A stretch of 53,663 nt of DNA from Eubacteriales bacterium (GTDB lineage: Bacteria > Bacillota > Clostridia > Peptostreptococcales > Anaerovoracaceae), in contig JAQWFH010000008.1 in the NCBI GenBank assembly GCA_028704515.1, positions 1 to 53,663 of the forward strand, read 5' to 3'. A model generated the notes under the pieces. It had not been told where the DNA came from. It searched no databases and saw only the letters and a list, made by a program, of their open reading frames with translations. Position 1 is the stretch's first letter. Each line of letters begins with the position of its first letter. The translations under genes were made by a program, and so were the position numbers. Positions 48,398 through 53,663 of the stretch are shown piece after piece.

Positions 48398-48682
48398 ATG
48401 AAAGAAACAAACTTGCTTAAAACCAAAAAACAAATAATACGGCATATATGGGATACATTTATCGACCTCATACATACTGATTCAGAAACGTATAAAAACG
48501 GTAGTATTGATGAGTGTGTGAATGAGTTGATACATGAATATCAATATGCATTATGGTCGATAATAAAAGTTAGTAACGCAAAAAGAATGCGTGAAGTGAA
48601 CACAGTTGTAAGAAATTACTTCGGTTTTGAAACTGCACAAGAATTTCTCGATGAAGTAACCGAAACAAAAAAGGAACAATAA
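48398..48682 (+). CDS. hypothetical protein, 94 aa
   Basis: A 94-residue helical, charged protein (MKETNLLKTKKQIIRHIWDT ...). I start at ATG 48398 because earlier in-frame ATGs (48383, 48392) lie in or next to the -10 box. Function not recognised. Confidence 0.55.
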   Translation: MKETNLLKTKKQIIRHIWDTFIDLIHTDSETYKNGSIDECVNELIHEYQYALWSIIKVSNAKRMREVNTVVRNYFGFETAQEFLDEVTETKKEQ

Positions 48683-48683
48683 A

Positions 48684-48896
48684 ATGAGCGACCGAGTTAT
48701 TGTCAACAGTATCAGCGGCCCTATCCATCTTATCCTGGCGACTCTTACTGCTATGGTAGGCTACGCCATTCACGGAAGTCTCTGCTGGAGCATCGTGGAC
48801 TTCATCTTCTACCCTATCGCCATTATCAAGTGGCTGATCTATCAGGAGATTACCCTCTCCGTGCTCCACCGGGCGTTCTCGTGGTTCTTTAACTAA
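48684..48896 (+). CDS. small membrane protein, 70 aa
   Basis: A 70-residue protein with two probable transmembrane helices (IHLILATLTAMVGYAIHG and SIVDFIFYPIAIIKWLIY). Codons are strongly G/C-ending. AAAGGAAC precedes the ATG. Function unknown; a holin-like role cannot be excluded. Confidence 0.6.
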   Translation: MSDRVIVNSISGPIHLILATLTAMVGYAIHGSLCWSIVDFIFYPIAIIKWLIYQEITLSVLHRAFSWFFN

Positions 48897-48898
48897 CA

Positions 48899-49252
48899 AT
48901 GACAGCTATCAGCATACGCAATGTTGTTACTAATTCCCTAAAGGAATATAAGCCCACTACGATTAGTACGTATCGTAGTGGGCGGAATCCTGCTGCGAAA
49001 GTAATGATATATGAAGTATATGTGACAGGATCGAAACAGAAACTCATAGATACCTTAGAAGAAAAGCTTCTTACTTTAGATATTCCGATAGTGAAAGTTA
49101 CTAAAAAATCGGTTGTATGGGAATCAGAGGAAAATCTCATTAAAGCTGTATTGACAACGGGATCAATCCGAAAAGGTATATGGCGTATTAGCTGTGTGGG
49201 GCCTCACAAACCTCTTCCGTCTCTCTCAACTATAGACGAGGAACAGGCGTAA
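48899..49252 (+). CDS. hypothetical protein, 117 aa
   Basis: A 117-residue protein (TTISTYRSGRNPAAKVMIYEVYV ...) beginning two bases after the upstream stop. The first 100 bases contain the inverted repeat CCCACTACGA/TCGTAGTGGG (48955-48981) inside the coding region. Function unknown. Confidence 0.55.
   Translation: MTAISIRNVVTNSLKEYKPTTISTYRSGRNPAAKVMIYEVYVTGSKQKLIDTLEEKLLTLDIPIVKVTKKSVVWESEENLIKAVLTTGSIRKGIWRISCVGPHKPLPSLSTIDEEQA
48955..48981 (+). repeat. intragenic inverted repeat
   Basis: CCCACTACGA and TCGTAGTGGG form a perfect 10-bp stem with a short loop inside the gene at 48899. It may slow ribosomes or bind a regulator. Confidence 0.5.
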
Positions 49253-49253
49253 T

Positions 49254-49475
49254 ATGGATTGGCGGTTTTACGCAGTATTTAGGTGGCTGCTAATAACTAC
49301 CATCGCCACTGGATACGGTTCTGCATGTGGTTTTCCGGCATCCTATCTTACCTTTATGTGGGTTGTATCCTATATTTGTGCTGGTTTGGATTTGCTGAGT
49401 GCGGTATCAGAACTTCTAACTCTTGGGCAATCATTCAAACTGGTATTTTTTTGGTTGCCTAGTATATTTTTATAA
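49254..49475 (+). CDS. small membrane protein, 73 aa
   Basis: A 73-residue hydrophobic protein with two or three transmembrane segments (FRWLLITTIATGYGSACGF, YLTFMWVVSYICAGLDLL, SFKLVFFWLPSIFL). It starts one base after the preceding stop. Function unknown. Confidence 0.55.
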   Translation: MDWRFYAVFRWLLITTIATGYGSACGFPASYLTFMWVVSYICAGLDLLSAVSELLTLGQSFKLVFFWLPSIFL

Positions 49476-49495
49476 ATGTTTTAAAGGGATATTAA

Positions 49496-49657
49496 CTTAA
49501 ATTTTGGTTGACTTTCCATTATCATCGTGAACAATACAGAGATGAAGTAAAGCGAGCGGAAGACCACACTCGCTGGATTCAGCAACTGCGTGACAGTTTA
49601 TTCCCCGCAAACACCACAACAGGTGAGAACCGGAATGGCGAGGCTTGCCAAGGTTAA
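49496..49657 (+). pseudogene. coding fragment without start
   Basis: Within the 318-base gap 49476-49793, one frame is open and reads FHYHREQYRDEVKRAEDHTRW, IQQLRDSLFPANTTTGENRN to TAA 49657, more G/C-rich than its surroundings. No start codon is available. It is probably the end of a lost gene. The remaining gap 49658-49793 shows no gene, only the GGAGA ribosome site of the next one. Confidence 0.4.
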
Positions 49658-49793
49658 CATTTTAATTATTTGTTTCATGTTTGACGTGTGATGGACCGAA
49701 ATGCAATATATGTCAGCGTACTAAGAATTACGTACAAAAAAGCGTCATTTCAATGAATGTCAAAAAGATAGATAGGAGAAACGGAGATTAAAG

Positions 49794-50081
49794 ATGTTTG
49801 AGAGATCAGAAGAGTATATGGCTAATATCACGATGGATGCTTTGGATCGTGATGTAATCATTTCAGCTAAAGTAGTTATTAAAGAAGTAAACGGAAAACT
49901 AAAGGCATATTGCGAAGATACTAAAACGTATCTTCAATTTCCTCGCGCTATTCGCCGCGCTGGAAAGCGTTTTGAAGCGGATGTAATTAAAGCGTCGACA
50001 CCAGGAAAAATATTTTATAGGGCATATCGTGGTTCTATATGTGAGGTCATTAACGGTGTTGTGGGAGATCCAATCGCTTAA
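49794..50081 (+). CDS. hypothetical protein, 95 aa
   Basis: A 95-residue protein (ITMDALDRDVIISAKVVIKE ... LQFPRAIRRAGKRFEADVIK). GGAG lies eight bases before ATG 49794; ATG 49818 is an alternative. Beta-rich; function unknown. Confidence 0.55.
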   Translation: MFERSEEYMANITMDALDRDVIISAKVVIKEVNGKLKAYCEDTKTYLQFPRAIRRAGKRFEADVIKASTPGKIFYRAYRGSICEVINGVVGDPIA

Positions 50082-50114
50082 TCTGTTGTTTATCTAGGCG
50101 TCAATTTATACGAT

Positions 50115-50133
50115 CGGTGCCATCATGGCACCG
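50115..50133 (+). other. hairpin before a start codon
   Basis: CGGTGCC pairs with GGCACCG across ATCAT, ahead of AAAAAGGAAAAC and ATG 50154. No T run. It is the third hairpin of this placement (with 27738 and 36210). Confidence 0.55.
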
Positions 50134-50153
50134 TTCAAAAAGGAAAACAAAAC

Positions 50154-51224
50154 ATGGCAAAAAATAGTGCGAAAAACTTAGTCAATCACGTCACGTACGT
50201 GATTGATGCATCTGGTTCGATGAGCCCTTTGACTGACGCGGTGGTCAAGCTGTTCGACAATCAGATGAAGGATCTGGCTGAGATGTCCAAGAAGAACAAT
50301 CAGGAAACGCGTGTTTCCGTGTTCACCTTCCGTACGGATGGTTGGCGCTCGGCTCAGGTCGAGTGTATGATCTACGATACGGATGTGCTGCGCGTGCCGA
50401 GCATCAAGCGGATGTACGTGCCGAACGGTGGTACTCCGATGATTCAGGGTGTGATCGAATCTATTCGGGATCTGCGTCGTATTCCTGAAATGTTCGGTGA
50501 TCATGCGCATATCATGTACGTGATCACGGATGGCCAGGAGACAGAGAATCGTTTCGGTGGATCCAAGCTGCGTGCGGTTATTACGGCTCTTCCTGATAAC
50601 TGGACCATTGGCTGTCTGGTGCCGGATCAGATGTGTCGTGATTTGGCAGTCAATTGCGGTTTCTCTACTGAGAACTGCTTCATCTGGCAGCAGACTGAGA
50701 AGGGTGTTGAGGAAGTCAACCAGACGATGAAGTGCACCACGCAGGCATTCATGGCGGGTCGTTCCATTGGCCAGCGTAGCATGAAGGGCGGCATGTTCAA
50801 GGTTGATCTCGGTCAGATCGACAAGAAGGAAGTGCAGGAGAATCTGAAAGCGCTCAAGCTGGGCAGCTACATCCTCTCCGATATCACGTCGAAGACTGTC
50901 AACAGCATTCCGGGTGCCAAGAAGGTTGAGATCAAGCCGTTCGTCGAGCATGTTCTCAAGCTTCAGTTTGAGAAGGGCAAGAGTTTTTATGCGCTTACAA
51001 AAACAGAAGAAATCCAAGAATATAAGGATATCTGCGTGCGCGACAAGCGTAATGGCCGTATTTATTCTGGTGACGATGCTCGTGGATTGATCGGATTACC
51101 GACCGGTAAATGTGGTACAGTGAAAATGAAGCCGGAGGGAACCGGGATTTATGAAGTTTACGTTCAGAGTACTTCAACAAATCGCGTGTTGACGCCTGGT
51201 ACGAAGTTCATCTATTTTAAATAG
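50154..51224 (+). CDS. von Willebrand factor A domain protein
   Basis: A 356-residue protein with a full vWA MIDAS: YVIDASGSMSP, a threonine in GGTPMIQG and MYVITDGQET. The C-terminal 120 residues form a separate beta domain. The first 830 bases use G/C-ending codons; the last 240 are AT-rich, with a change near 50985. It is the third vWA-type protein in the window (with 12838 and 20876). Partner unknown. Confidence 0.8.
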   Translation: MAKNSAKNLVNHVTYVIDASGSMSPLTDAVVKLFDNQMKDLAEMSKKNNQETRVSVFTFRTDGWRSAQVECMIYDTDVLRVPSIKRMYVPNGGTPMIQGVIESIRDLRRIPEMFGDHAHIMYVITDGQETENRFGGSKLRAVITALPDNWTIGCLVPDQMCRDLAVNCGFSTENCFIWQQTEKGVEEVNQTMKCTTQAFMAGRSIGQRSMKGGMFKVDLGQIDKKEVQENLKALKLGSYILSDITSKTVNSIPGAKKVEIKPFVEHVLKLQFEKGKSFYALTKTEEIQEYKDICVRDKRNGRIYSGDDARGLIGLPTGKCGTVKMKPEGTGIYEVYVQSTSTNRVLTPGTKFIYFK

Positions 51225-51230
51225 TAGCGC

Positions 51231-51272
51231 CTACTGAACGGATGATGAAGGACAATTTTGTTCTAATTGCAT
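51231..51272 (-). pseudogene. start remnant of a deleted GIY-YIG gene
   Basis: On the minus strand AAAGGCTAC then GAAATG, matching the AAGGTGAC-to-ATG arrangement of the GIY-YIG genes, opens a frame MQLEQNCPSSSVQ and stops at 51231. The MQ start matches the intact endonucleases. Confidence 0.4.
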
Positions 51273-51299
51273 TTCGTAGCCTTTATATAAATATGTTTG

Positions 51300-51365
51300 A
51301 TATGTGAGACAGCTTTAGTAGCCTTTAGTTTCAAATGAATTCCTGTTCATTTGATTATCACATAT
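51300..51365 (-). ncRNA. structured leader, divergent solo copy
   Basis: Outer stem ATATGTGA/TCACATAT, TAAT joint, hairpin CAAATGAA-CAGGAA-TTCATTTG, then AAACTAAAGGCTACTAAAGC and TGTC. Both stems differ in sequence from copies 1-3 but keep pairing (compensatory changes), while the joints and single-stranded block are conserved. Confidence 0.6.
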
Positions 51366-51373
51366 CTTAAAAA

Positions 51374-51381
51374 TATTTATT
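51374..51381 (-). promoter_or_regulatory. late-promoter-like box before solo leader
   Basis: AATAAATA followed by TTTTTAAG on the minus strand, at the same distance from the leader as in the three intact units. Confidence 0.4.
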
Positions 51382-51390
51382 ATTTTTCGC

Positions 51391-51419
51391 GTGATTTGCA
51401 ATTTTCTTTTTGATATAAT
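51391..51419 (+). promoter_or_regulatory. host sigma70-type promoter
   Basis: GTGATT at 51391-51396, a 17-base spacer and TATAAT at 51414-51419, then GAAAGGAAA and ATG 51440. Confidence 0.65.
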
Positions 51420-51439
51420 AAACGTGAAAGGAAATTAAT

Positions 51440-51841
51440 ATGAGCATCGTTCACTGGTGTGTGCAGTTCTGTGCGGATACGGTTCAGTTTAAATCCCTTT
51501 TTGGATTTGCACTTTACTGGATTCCTGTTGCGGTGTGTGCAATCGGATTCACTCTTCGTACCCTCAAAAATTGTTCAAAAGAAGTAGCACTTCGCAAACA
51601 GTATGAAGAGGGTATGATAAATTACTACTATCCGGAAGAAACCATTGGAATAATTACTGGTCGATTTATTGTGATCTTTCTTCCTATTGTTAATCTCGGA
51701 ATCGCCGTGTGTGATTTCGGTGCTGATTTTATGAACAATTTCTTCAATTTCTTCAATTTCTTCAGTTGGATTGGCCGGGTTTTCGATCAGCCGTTGGTTC
51801 CGAAGCGCGAACGTGCATGCGATAAAGAAAAGAGGAAGTAA
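51440..51841 (+). CDS. membrane protein, 133 aa
   Basis: A 133-residue protein with hydrophobic segments FGFALYWIPVAVCAIGFTL and FIVIFLPIVNLGIAVCDFG, and a repeat of the dipeptide-like unit NFF (NNFFNFFNFFSW) produced by a nine-base DNA repeat. The tail is strongly charged. Inner-membrane location; function unknown. Confidence 0.6.
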   Translation: MSIVHWCVQFCADTVQFKSLFGFALYWIPVAVCAIGFTLRTLKNCSKEVALRKQYEEGMINYYYPEETIGIITGRFIVIFLPIVNLGIAVCDFGADFMNNFFNFFNFFSWIGRVFDQPLVPKRERACDKEKRK

Positions 51842-51984
51842 TGATTACACGAAACTATGTTGCATTCTGGTGTAGTCTTGTTATTTCTACTTCGTATGCA
51901 ATGCACAACAGTAATACGCTTGCCGCTGTATGGTTTGTTATTGCCACCCTTAATTTCATTATTGAATTAGTGTGCGATAGATGA
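51841..51984 (+). CDS. small membrane protein, 47 aa
   Basis: A 47-residue protein (MITRNYVAFWCSLVISTSYA ... LAAVWFVIATLNFIIELV) with two hydrophobic helices. It overlaps the stop before and the start after it, so it is translated in a coupled run. Confidence 0.55.
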   Translation: MITRNYVAFWCSLVISTSYAMHNSNTLAAVWFVIATLNFIIELVCDR

Positions 51985-52184
51985 ACGCTCAAGAACAAAT
52001 AAATGATCTACAGTCAAAACTCAATGAAGCGGAAGGAAGAGTCATTGAGCTTGAATGTGCCCTAAAATGGTGGCTTAATGAGCGCATGAAGGGTTATTCC
52101 GAAGATCAGTACGGCAAACGTCAAATGCGTCGTATTCTGGATATAGGAAAGGAATCACCACATGACGAAAATCGAACGGGTTGA
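51981..52184 (+). CDS. coiled-coil protein, 67 aa
   Basis: A 67-residue protein starting MNAQEQINDLQSKLNEAEGR, a clear heptad pattern, then a basic end. It overlaps both neighbours. Structure suggests an oligomer; function unknown. Confidence 0.55.
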   Translation: MNAQEQINDLQSKLNEAEGRVIELECALKWWLNERMKGYSEDQYGKRQMRRILDIGKESPHDENRTG

Positions 52185-52377
52185 ACAGACGCTAAAACAT
52201 CTGAACGCTGATCTGGAACGATATAATAGCGCGTTGGAGGAATGGAAAAATAATCCATCCTTGGCGGATTCATCTTTCCGAACTGAAAAGATTGAAACGC
52301 TTACGGAAACAATCGAAGAAACAAAACTGGAGATCGAAATGTATAGCGATCTCTTAAAGGTATACAAAGGACAATAA
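52162..52377 (+). CDS. coiled-coil protein, 71 aa
   Basis: A 71-residue protein (MTKIERVEQTLKHLNADLER ... TLTETIEETKLEIEMYSDLL) that is almost entirely coiled coil. It overlaps the previous gene by 23 bases. Function unknown. Confidence 0.55.
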   Translation: MTKIERVEQTLKHLNADLERYNSALEEWKNNPSLADSSFRTEKIETLTETIEETKLEIEMYSDLLKVYKGQ

Positions 52378-52544
52378 TGAACAGAATCGTTAAAATTCTG
52401 ATGGAACGAGATAAGCTGTCGAGAAAGGCGGCTGAAAAGAAACTGATGGATGCGCAGATCAGGATTTATGAAGGAGAAGATCCGGAAGATATTCTGCATA
52501 ATGATTTTCATCTTGAACCTGATTATTTGGAGGATTTGGTATGA
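52377..52544 (+). CDS. hypothetical protein, 55 aa
   Basis: A 55-residue charged protein (MNRIVKILMERDKLSRKAAE ... DPEDILHNDFHLEPDYLEDL). Starts in a TAATG overlap and ends in an ATGA overlap. The acidic ending resembles an antitoxin-like or adaptor peptide, but nothing specific can be claimed. Confidence 0.5.
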   Translation: MNRIVKILMERDKLSRKAAEKKLMDAQIRIYEGEDPEDILHNDFHLEPDYLEDLV

Positions 52545-52669
52545 CCGTGTTTTGTGCTGTGGTTAACAGTGCTCCCACTTTTGCGATTCTCGCTGCGAGT
52601 GGGTTGAAGGTAAATCAGCGCATATCGGCTATGCACCACACTTTGCAGAAGGGATTGTCGCTAGGCTGA
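52541..52669 (+). CDS. 42-residue phage protein, truncated at integron junction
   Basis: The start (MTVFCAVVNSAPTFAILAAS GLKV) is preceded by GGAGG and looks like a small phage protein. From about 52618 the DNA changes character and a different frame carries a cassette-type C-terminus, so the last 15 or so codons here are read out of frame through foreign DNA. Confidence 0.45.
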   Translation: MTVFCAVVNSAPTFAILAASGLKVNQRISAMHHTLQKGLSLG

Positions 52670-52722
52670 AGGTTGAGCTTAACACGCGCAAAGGCCAACG
52701 GATCATCACGAAAATCAAATGA
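52621..52722 (+). pseudogene. C-terminal fragment of an integron-cassette gene
   Basis: In the frame +1 to the gene above, 33 codons read HIGYAPHFAEGIVARLKVEL, NTRKGQRIITKIK and stop at 52720-52722, just before an attC-like site. This is the usual position of a cassette gene's end; the 5' part of the cassette is missing. Confidence 0.5.
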
Positions 52723-52734
52723 CGGGACTTTGGT

Positions 52735-52789
52735 GCATAACGCGAGCCGTGAGGCGTGGTAGTCCGTCGCCTCAAAGGCTTTGTTATCC
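52735..52789 (+). other. attC-like site 1 of the terminal array
   Basis: Begins GCATAAC, contains AGCC..GAGGCG and CGCCTC..GGCT as nested arms around TGGTAGTCCG, and ends TTTGTTATCC with core GTTATCC at 52783. Length 55 bp. The first and last seven bases are almost reverse-complementary, as expected for R'' and R'. Confidence 0.7.
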
Positions 52790-52816
52790 GGGGATCCTTT
52801 AAAAGGAGAGTAAGAG

Positions 52817-52924
52817 ATGCAAGACAAACAAACTGGCGCAATGGCGTATATCGGTGATTGCACGCAAGAGGAATATGACAGAGACCTTCGCGACCGCAAA
52901 CGGCAACGATTGGAGGGCATGTGA
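52817..52924 (+). CDS. cassette ORF, 35 aa
   Basis: AAAGGAGAG precedes ATG 52817; the product MQDKQTGAMAYIGDCTQEEY ... is hydrophilic and unknown. It is the first of two frames in the cassette 52784-53148 and overlaps the next start by 4 bp. Confidence 0.5.
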   Translation: MQDKQTGAMAYIGDCTQEEYDRDLRDRKRQRLEGM

Positions 52925-53127
52925 AAACGAACAAGTGGACGAGGCTCAAACACGCGGTGTGGTGCATGATCGGAAAGCATGTATGGCAAAGGCCGGTGTT
53001 CATTCGGTTGAATAGCTTGCCGGGCGAGGAAGACTTTGAGTGTCATTTCTGCGGAAAGCACAAGACGTTTTTCAACCGCAAAGAAACTATTTTGGTTATG
53101 CCGAACACGGCAGACAAGGCGCGGTAG
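52921..53127 (+). CDS. cassette ORF with zinc-knuckle, 68 aa
   Basis: Starts at GTG 52921 (GCATGTGA overlap, GGAGG upstream). The 68-residue basic protein (WTRLKHAVWCMIGKHVWQRP) has CHFCGKH near the middle. Its last codons (TADKAR) are read from the attC-like site. GC-rich, unlike the phage genes. Function unknown. Confidence 0.55.
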   Translation: MKTNKWTRLKHAVWCMIGKHVWQRPVFIRLNSLPGEEDFECHFCGKHKTFFNRKETILVMPNTADKAR

Positions 53128-53154
53128 TCCGTCGCCTAAAAGGCTTGGTTGGGC
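53100..53154 (+). other. attC-like site 2 of the terminal array
   Basis: Begins GCCGAAC, shares GGCG-C-GGTAGTCCGTCGCCT with the other sites, and ends GGCTTGGTTGGGC with core GTTGGGC at 53148. Length 55 bp. GCCGAAC against GTTGGGC pairs at six of seven positions. Confidence 0.75.
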
Positions 53155-53165
53155 AGGAGATTTAA

Positions 53166-53429
53166 ATGTCTGAGCAGATGACAACGATTCAAATACCTGG
53201 AGCGGATGGATGGATGCTGTACGGGCGCAGAACAAGACAAGACATGATTAGCGAGTATCGGGCTATGGCCGAGCGCGAAAAGTTTAGGTTAGAGAAAGTT
53301 TTATCAGCCAAAGATGAAGACTTTATCGTGATGCAACACACAGGAAAATGCGTCAAAAGGAACAGGGTTTTGTTGCCGCATTCGACCGACGCGCAGCGTC
53401 GGTCGAACGACAGTCGAGAGGCGCGGTAG
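53166..53429 (+). CDS. cassette ORF, 87 aa
   Basis: An 87-residue hydrophilic protein (MSEQMTTIQIPGADGWMLYG ... HTGKCVKRNRVLL) starting 17 bases after the attC core, with CAGGAG before it. The last 10 codons lie in the next attC-like site. Function unknown. Confidence 0.6.
   Translation: MSEQMTTIQIPGADGWMLYGRRTRQDMISEYRAMAEREKFRLEKVLSAKDEDFIVMQHTGKCVKRNRVLLPHSTDAQRRSNDSREAR
53383..53405 (+). repeat. perfect inverted repeat beside attC-like site 3
   Basis: CGACCGACGC and GCGTCGGTCG flank GCA. The GCGCAGCG centre also occurs in the attC-like site at 35509, hinting at an additional, overlapping attC remnant. Confidence 0.5.
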
Positions 53430-53455
53430 TCCGTCGCCTCACGGCTTGGTTAGCG
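53402..53455 (+). other. attC-like site 3 of the terminal array
   Basis: Begins GTCGAAC, contains GAGGCG/CGCCTC around CGGTAGTCCG and ends GGCTTGGTTAGCG with core GTTAGCG at 53449. Length 54 bp. The central 20 bases are nearly identical to sites 1 and 2. Confidence 0.7.
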
Positions 53456-53480
53456 GATTATTGAAAAGGAGGGTGAGATT

Positions 53481-53663
53481 ATGAGTTGCGGATGCGGAAG
53501 GATGAACTGCTCGCTGTGGGCGGCGATCAAGCGCGGTTACGTGAAACAGATGGTTCGGTATTGCCGCTCATGGGGGTGGCGGTACTTTTGGTTGGACACG
53601 TTTCCGTTTCTGGACTGCAAGTTGACGCACCATCAATTCCATTACGTTTTTGCGCCGATCGTG
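53481..53663 (+). CDS. cassette ORF, partial at window end
   Basis: AAAAGGAGGG precedes ATG 53481 and the frame is open to the window edge: MSCGCGRMNCSLWAAIKRGY ... FPFLDCKLTHHQFHYVFAPI. GC-rich; rich in cysteine and aromatic residues. It begins 32 bases after the attC core. Function unknown. Confidence 0.55.
   Translation, partial: MSCGCGRMNCSLWAAIKRGYVKQMVRYCRSWGWRYFWLDTFPFLDCKLTHHQFHYVFAPIV

Noticed and set aside
49620..49660. Another attC-like site at the end of the coding fragment
   Set aside because: AACC...GGTTAAC can pair weakly, but the arms are short and the core does not match; the evidence is insufficient.
50178..51017. 279-residue open frame on the minus strand
   Set aside because: It is the antisense of the vWA gene, has no ribosome site and a His/Arg-rich composition typical of a shadow of G/C-ending codons.
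52615..53235. 206-residue minus-strand frame through the cassette array
   Set aside because: It runs across two attC-like sites and opposite several cassette ORFs with good ribosome sites; high GC alone explains the long open frame.

Overview
This window is a stretch of a large, AT-rich, virulent tailed-phage genome with T4-like habits. It is packed with short, overlapping genes on the + strand. It encodes homologues of the T4 pair rIIA/rIIB, a DenV-type pyrimidine dimer glycosylase, an ATP-dependent DNA ligase, RNA ligases, AAA+ ATPases and NAD and nucleotide salvage enzymes. At least nine loci derive from homing endonucleases. Two promoter classes can be read directly. About fifteen host-type promoters combine TTGACT, TTGCTT or GTGACT with TATAAT, almost always at exactly 17 bp. 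A second class resembles T4 late promoters (TATAAATA or GATAAATA followed by TTT) and sits mainly in front of mobile endonucleases. The host cannot be fixed. One secreted protein (47614-48141) has a helical repeat that I associate with Verrucomicrobia, Planctomycetes and Lentisphaerae, which is a weak host hint.

Layout. 1-5.2 kb: end of an RNA ligase, a GMP reductase-like enzyme, a LAGLIDADG endonuclease that has displaced the start of a DenV-like glycosylase, a P-loop NTPase and a phosphoribosyltransferase. 5.2-9.2 kb: a divergent pair sharing a palindromic late promoter, then a 1066-residue protein with a C-terminal peptidoglycan-hydrolase-like domain. 9.1-20.9 kb: AAA+ ATPases, a MoxR/metallopeptidase-vWA pair, a DIP1984-like gene, a strongly structured intergenic RNA candidate (17034-17217), and three minus-strand GIY-YIG endonucleases that share one structured leader. 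20.9-30 kb: a DUF2828 (TROVE/vWA-like) protein, a local tandem duplication, an RNA ligase next to the wreck of an rtcB gene, a membrane protein, a phosphoesterase and a reductase. 30-36 kb: NMN adenylyltransferase-Nudix, AAA+, two radical-SAM enzymes, a hairpin-switched endonuclease gene, and a GC-rich integron-type cassette. 36-52.5 kb: HD hydrolase, rIIA-rIIB, DNA ligase, then many small zinc-binding and membrane proteins, an RNA-repair-type HAD protein and a vWA protein. 52.5-53.66 kb: a GC-rich array of small gene cassettes separated by attC-like sites, running off the end of the window.

How it fits together. Nucleotide and NAD salvage (GMP reductase-like, phosphoribosyltransferase, NMNAT-Nudix), DNA repair and replication (DenV-like, DNA ligase) and RNA repair (RNA ligases, rtcB remnant, HAD protein, phosphoesterases) form a typical large-phage metabolic toolkit. 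Mobile DNA has reshaped it repeatedly: endonucleases are inserted at gene ends and starts, some have decayed, and two separate places carry integron-like cassettes without any visible integrase. The strongest leads are the attC-like cassette array, the conserved leader RNA of the GIY-YIG genes, the RNA candidate at 17 kb, the hairpin/late-promoter switch at 33.5 kb, and the broken N-terminus of the DenV-like gene.
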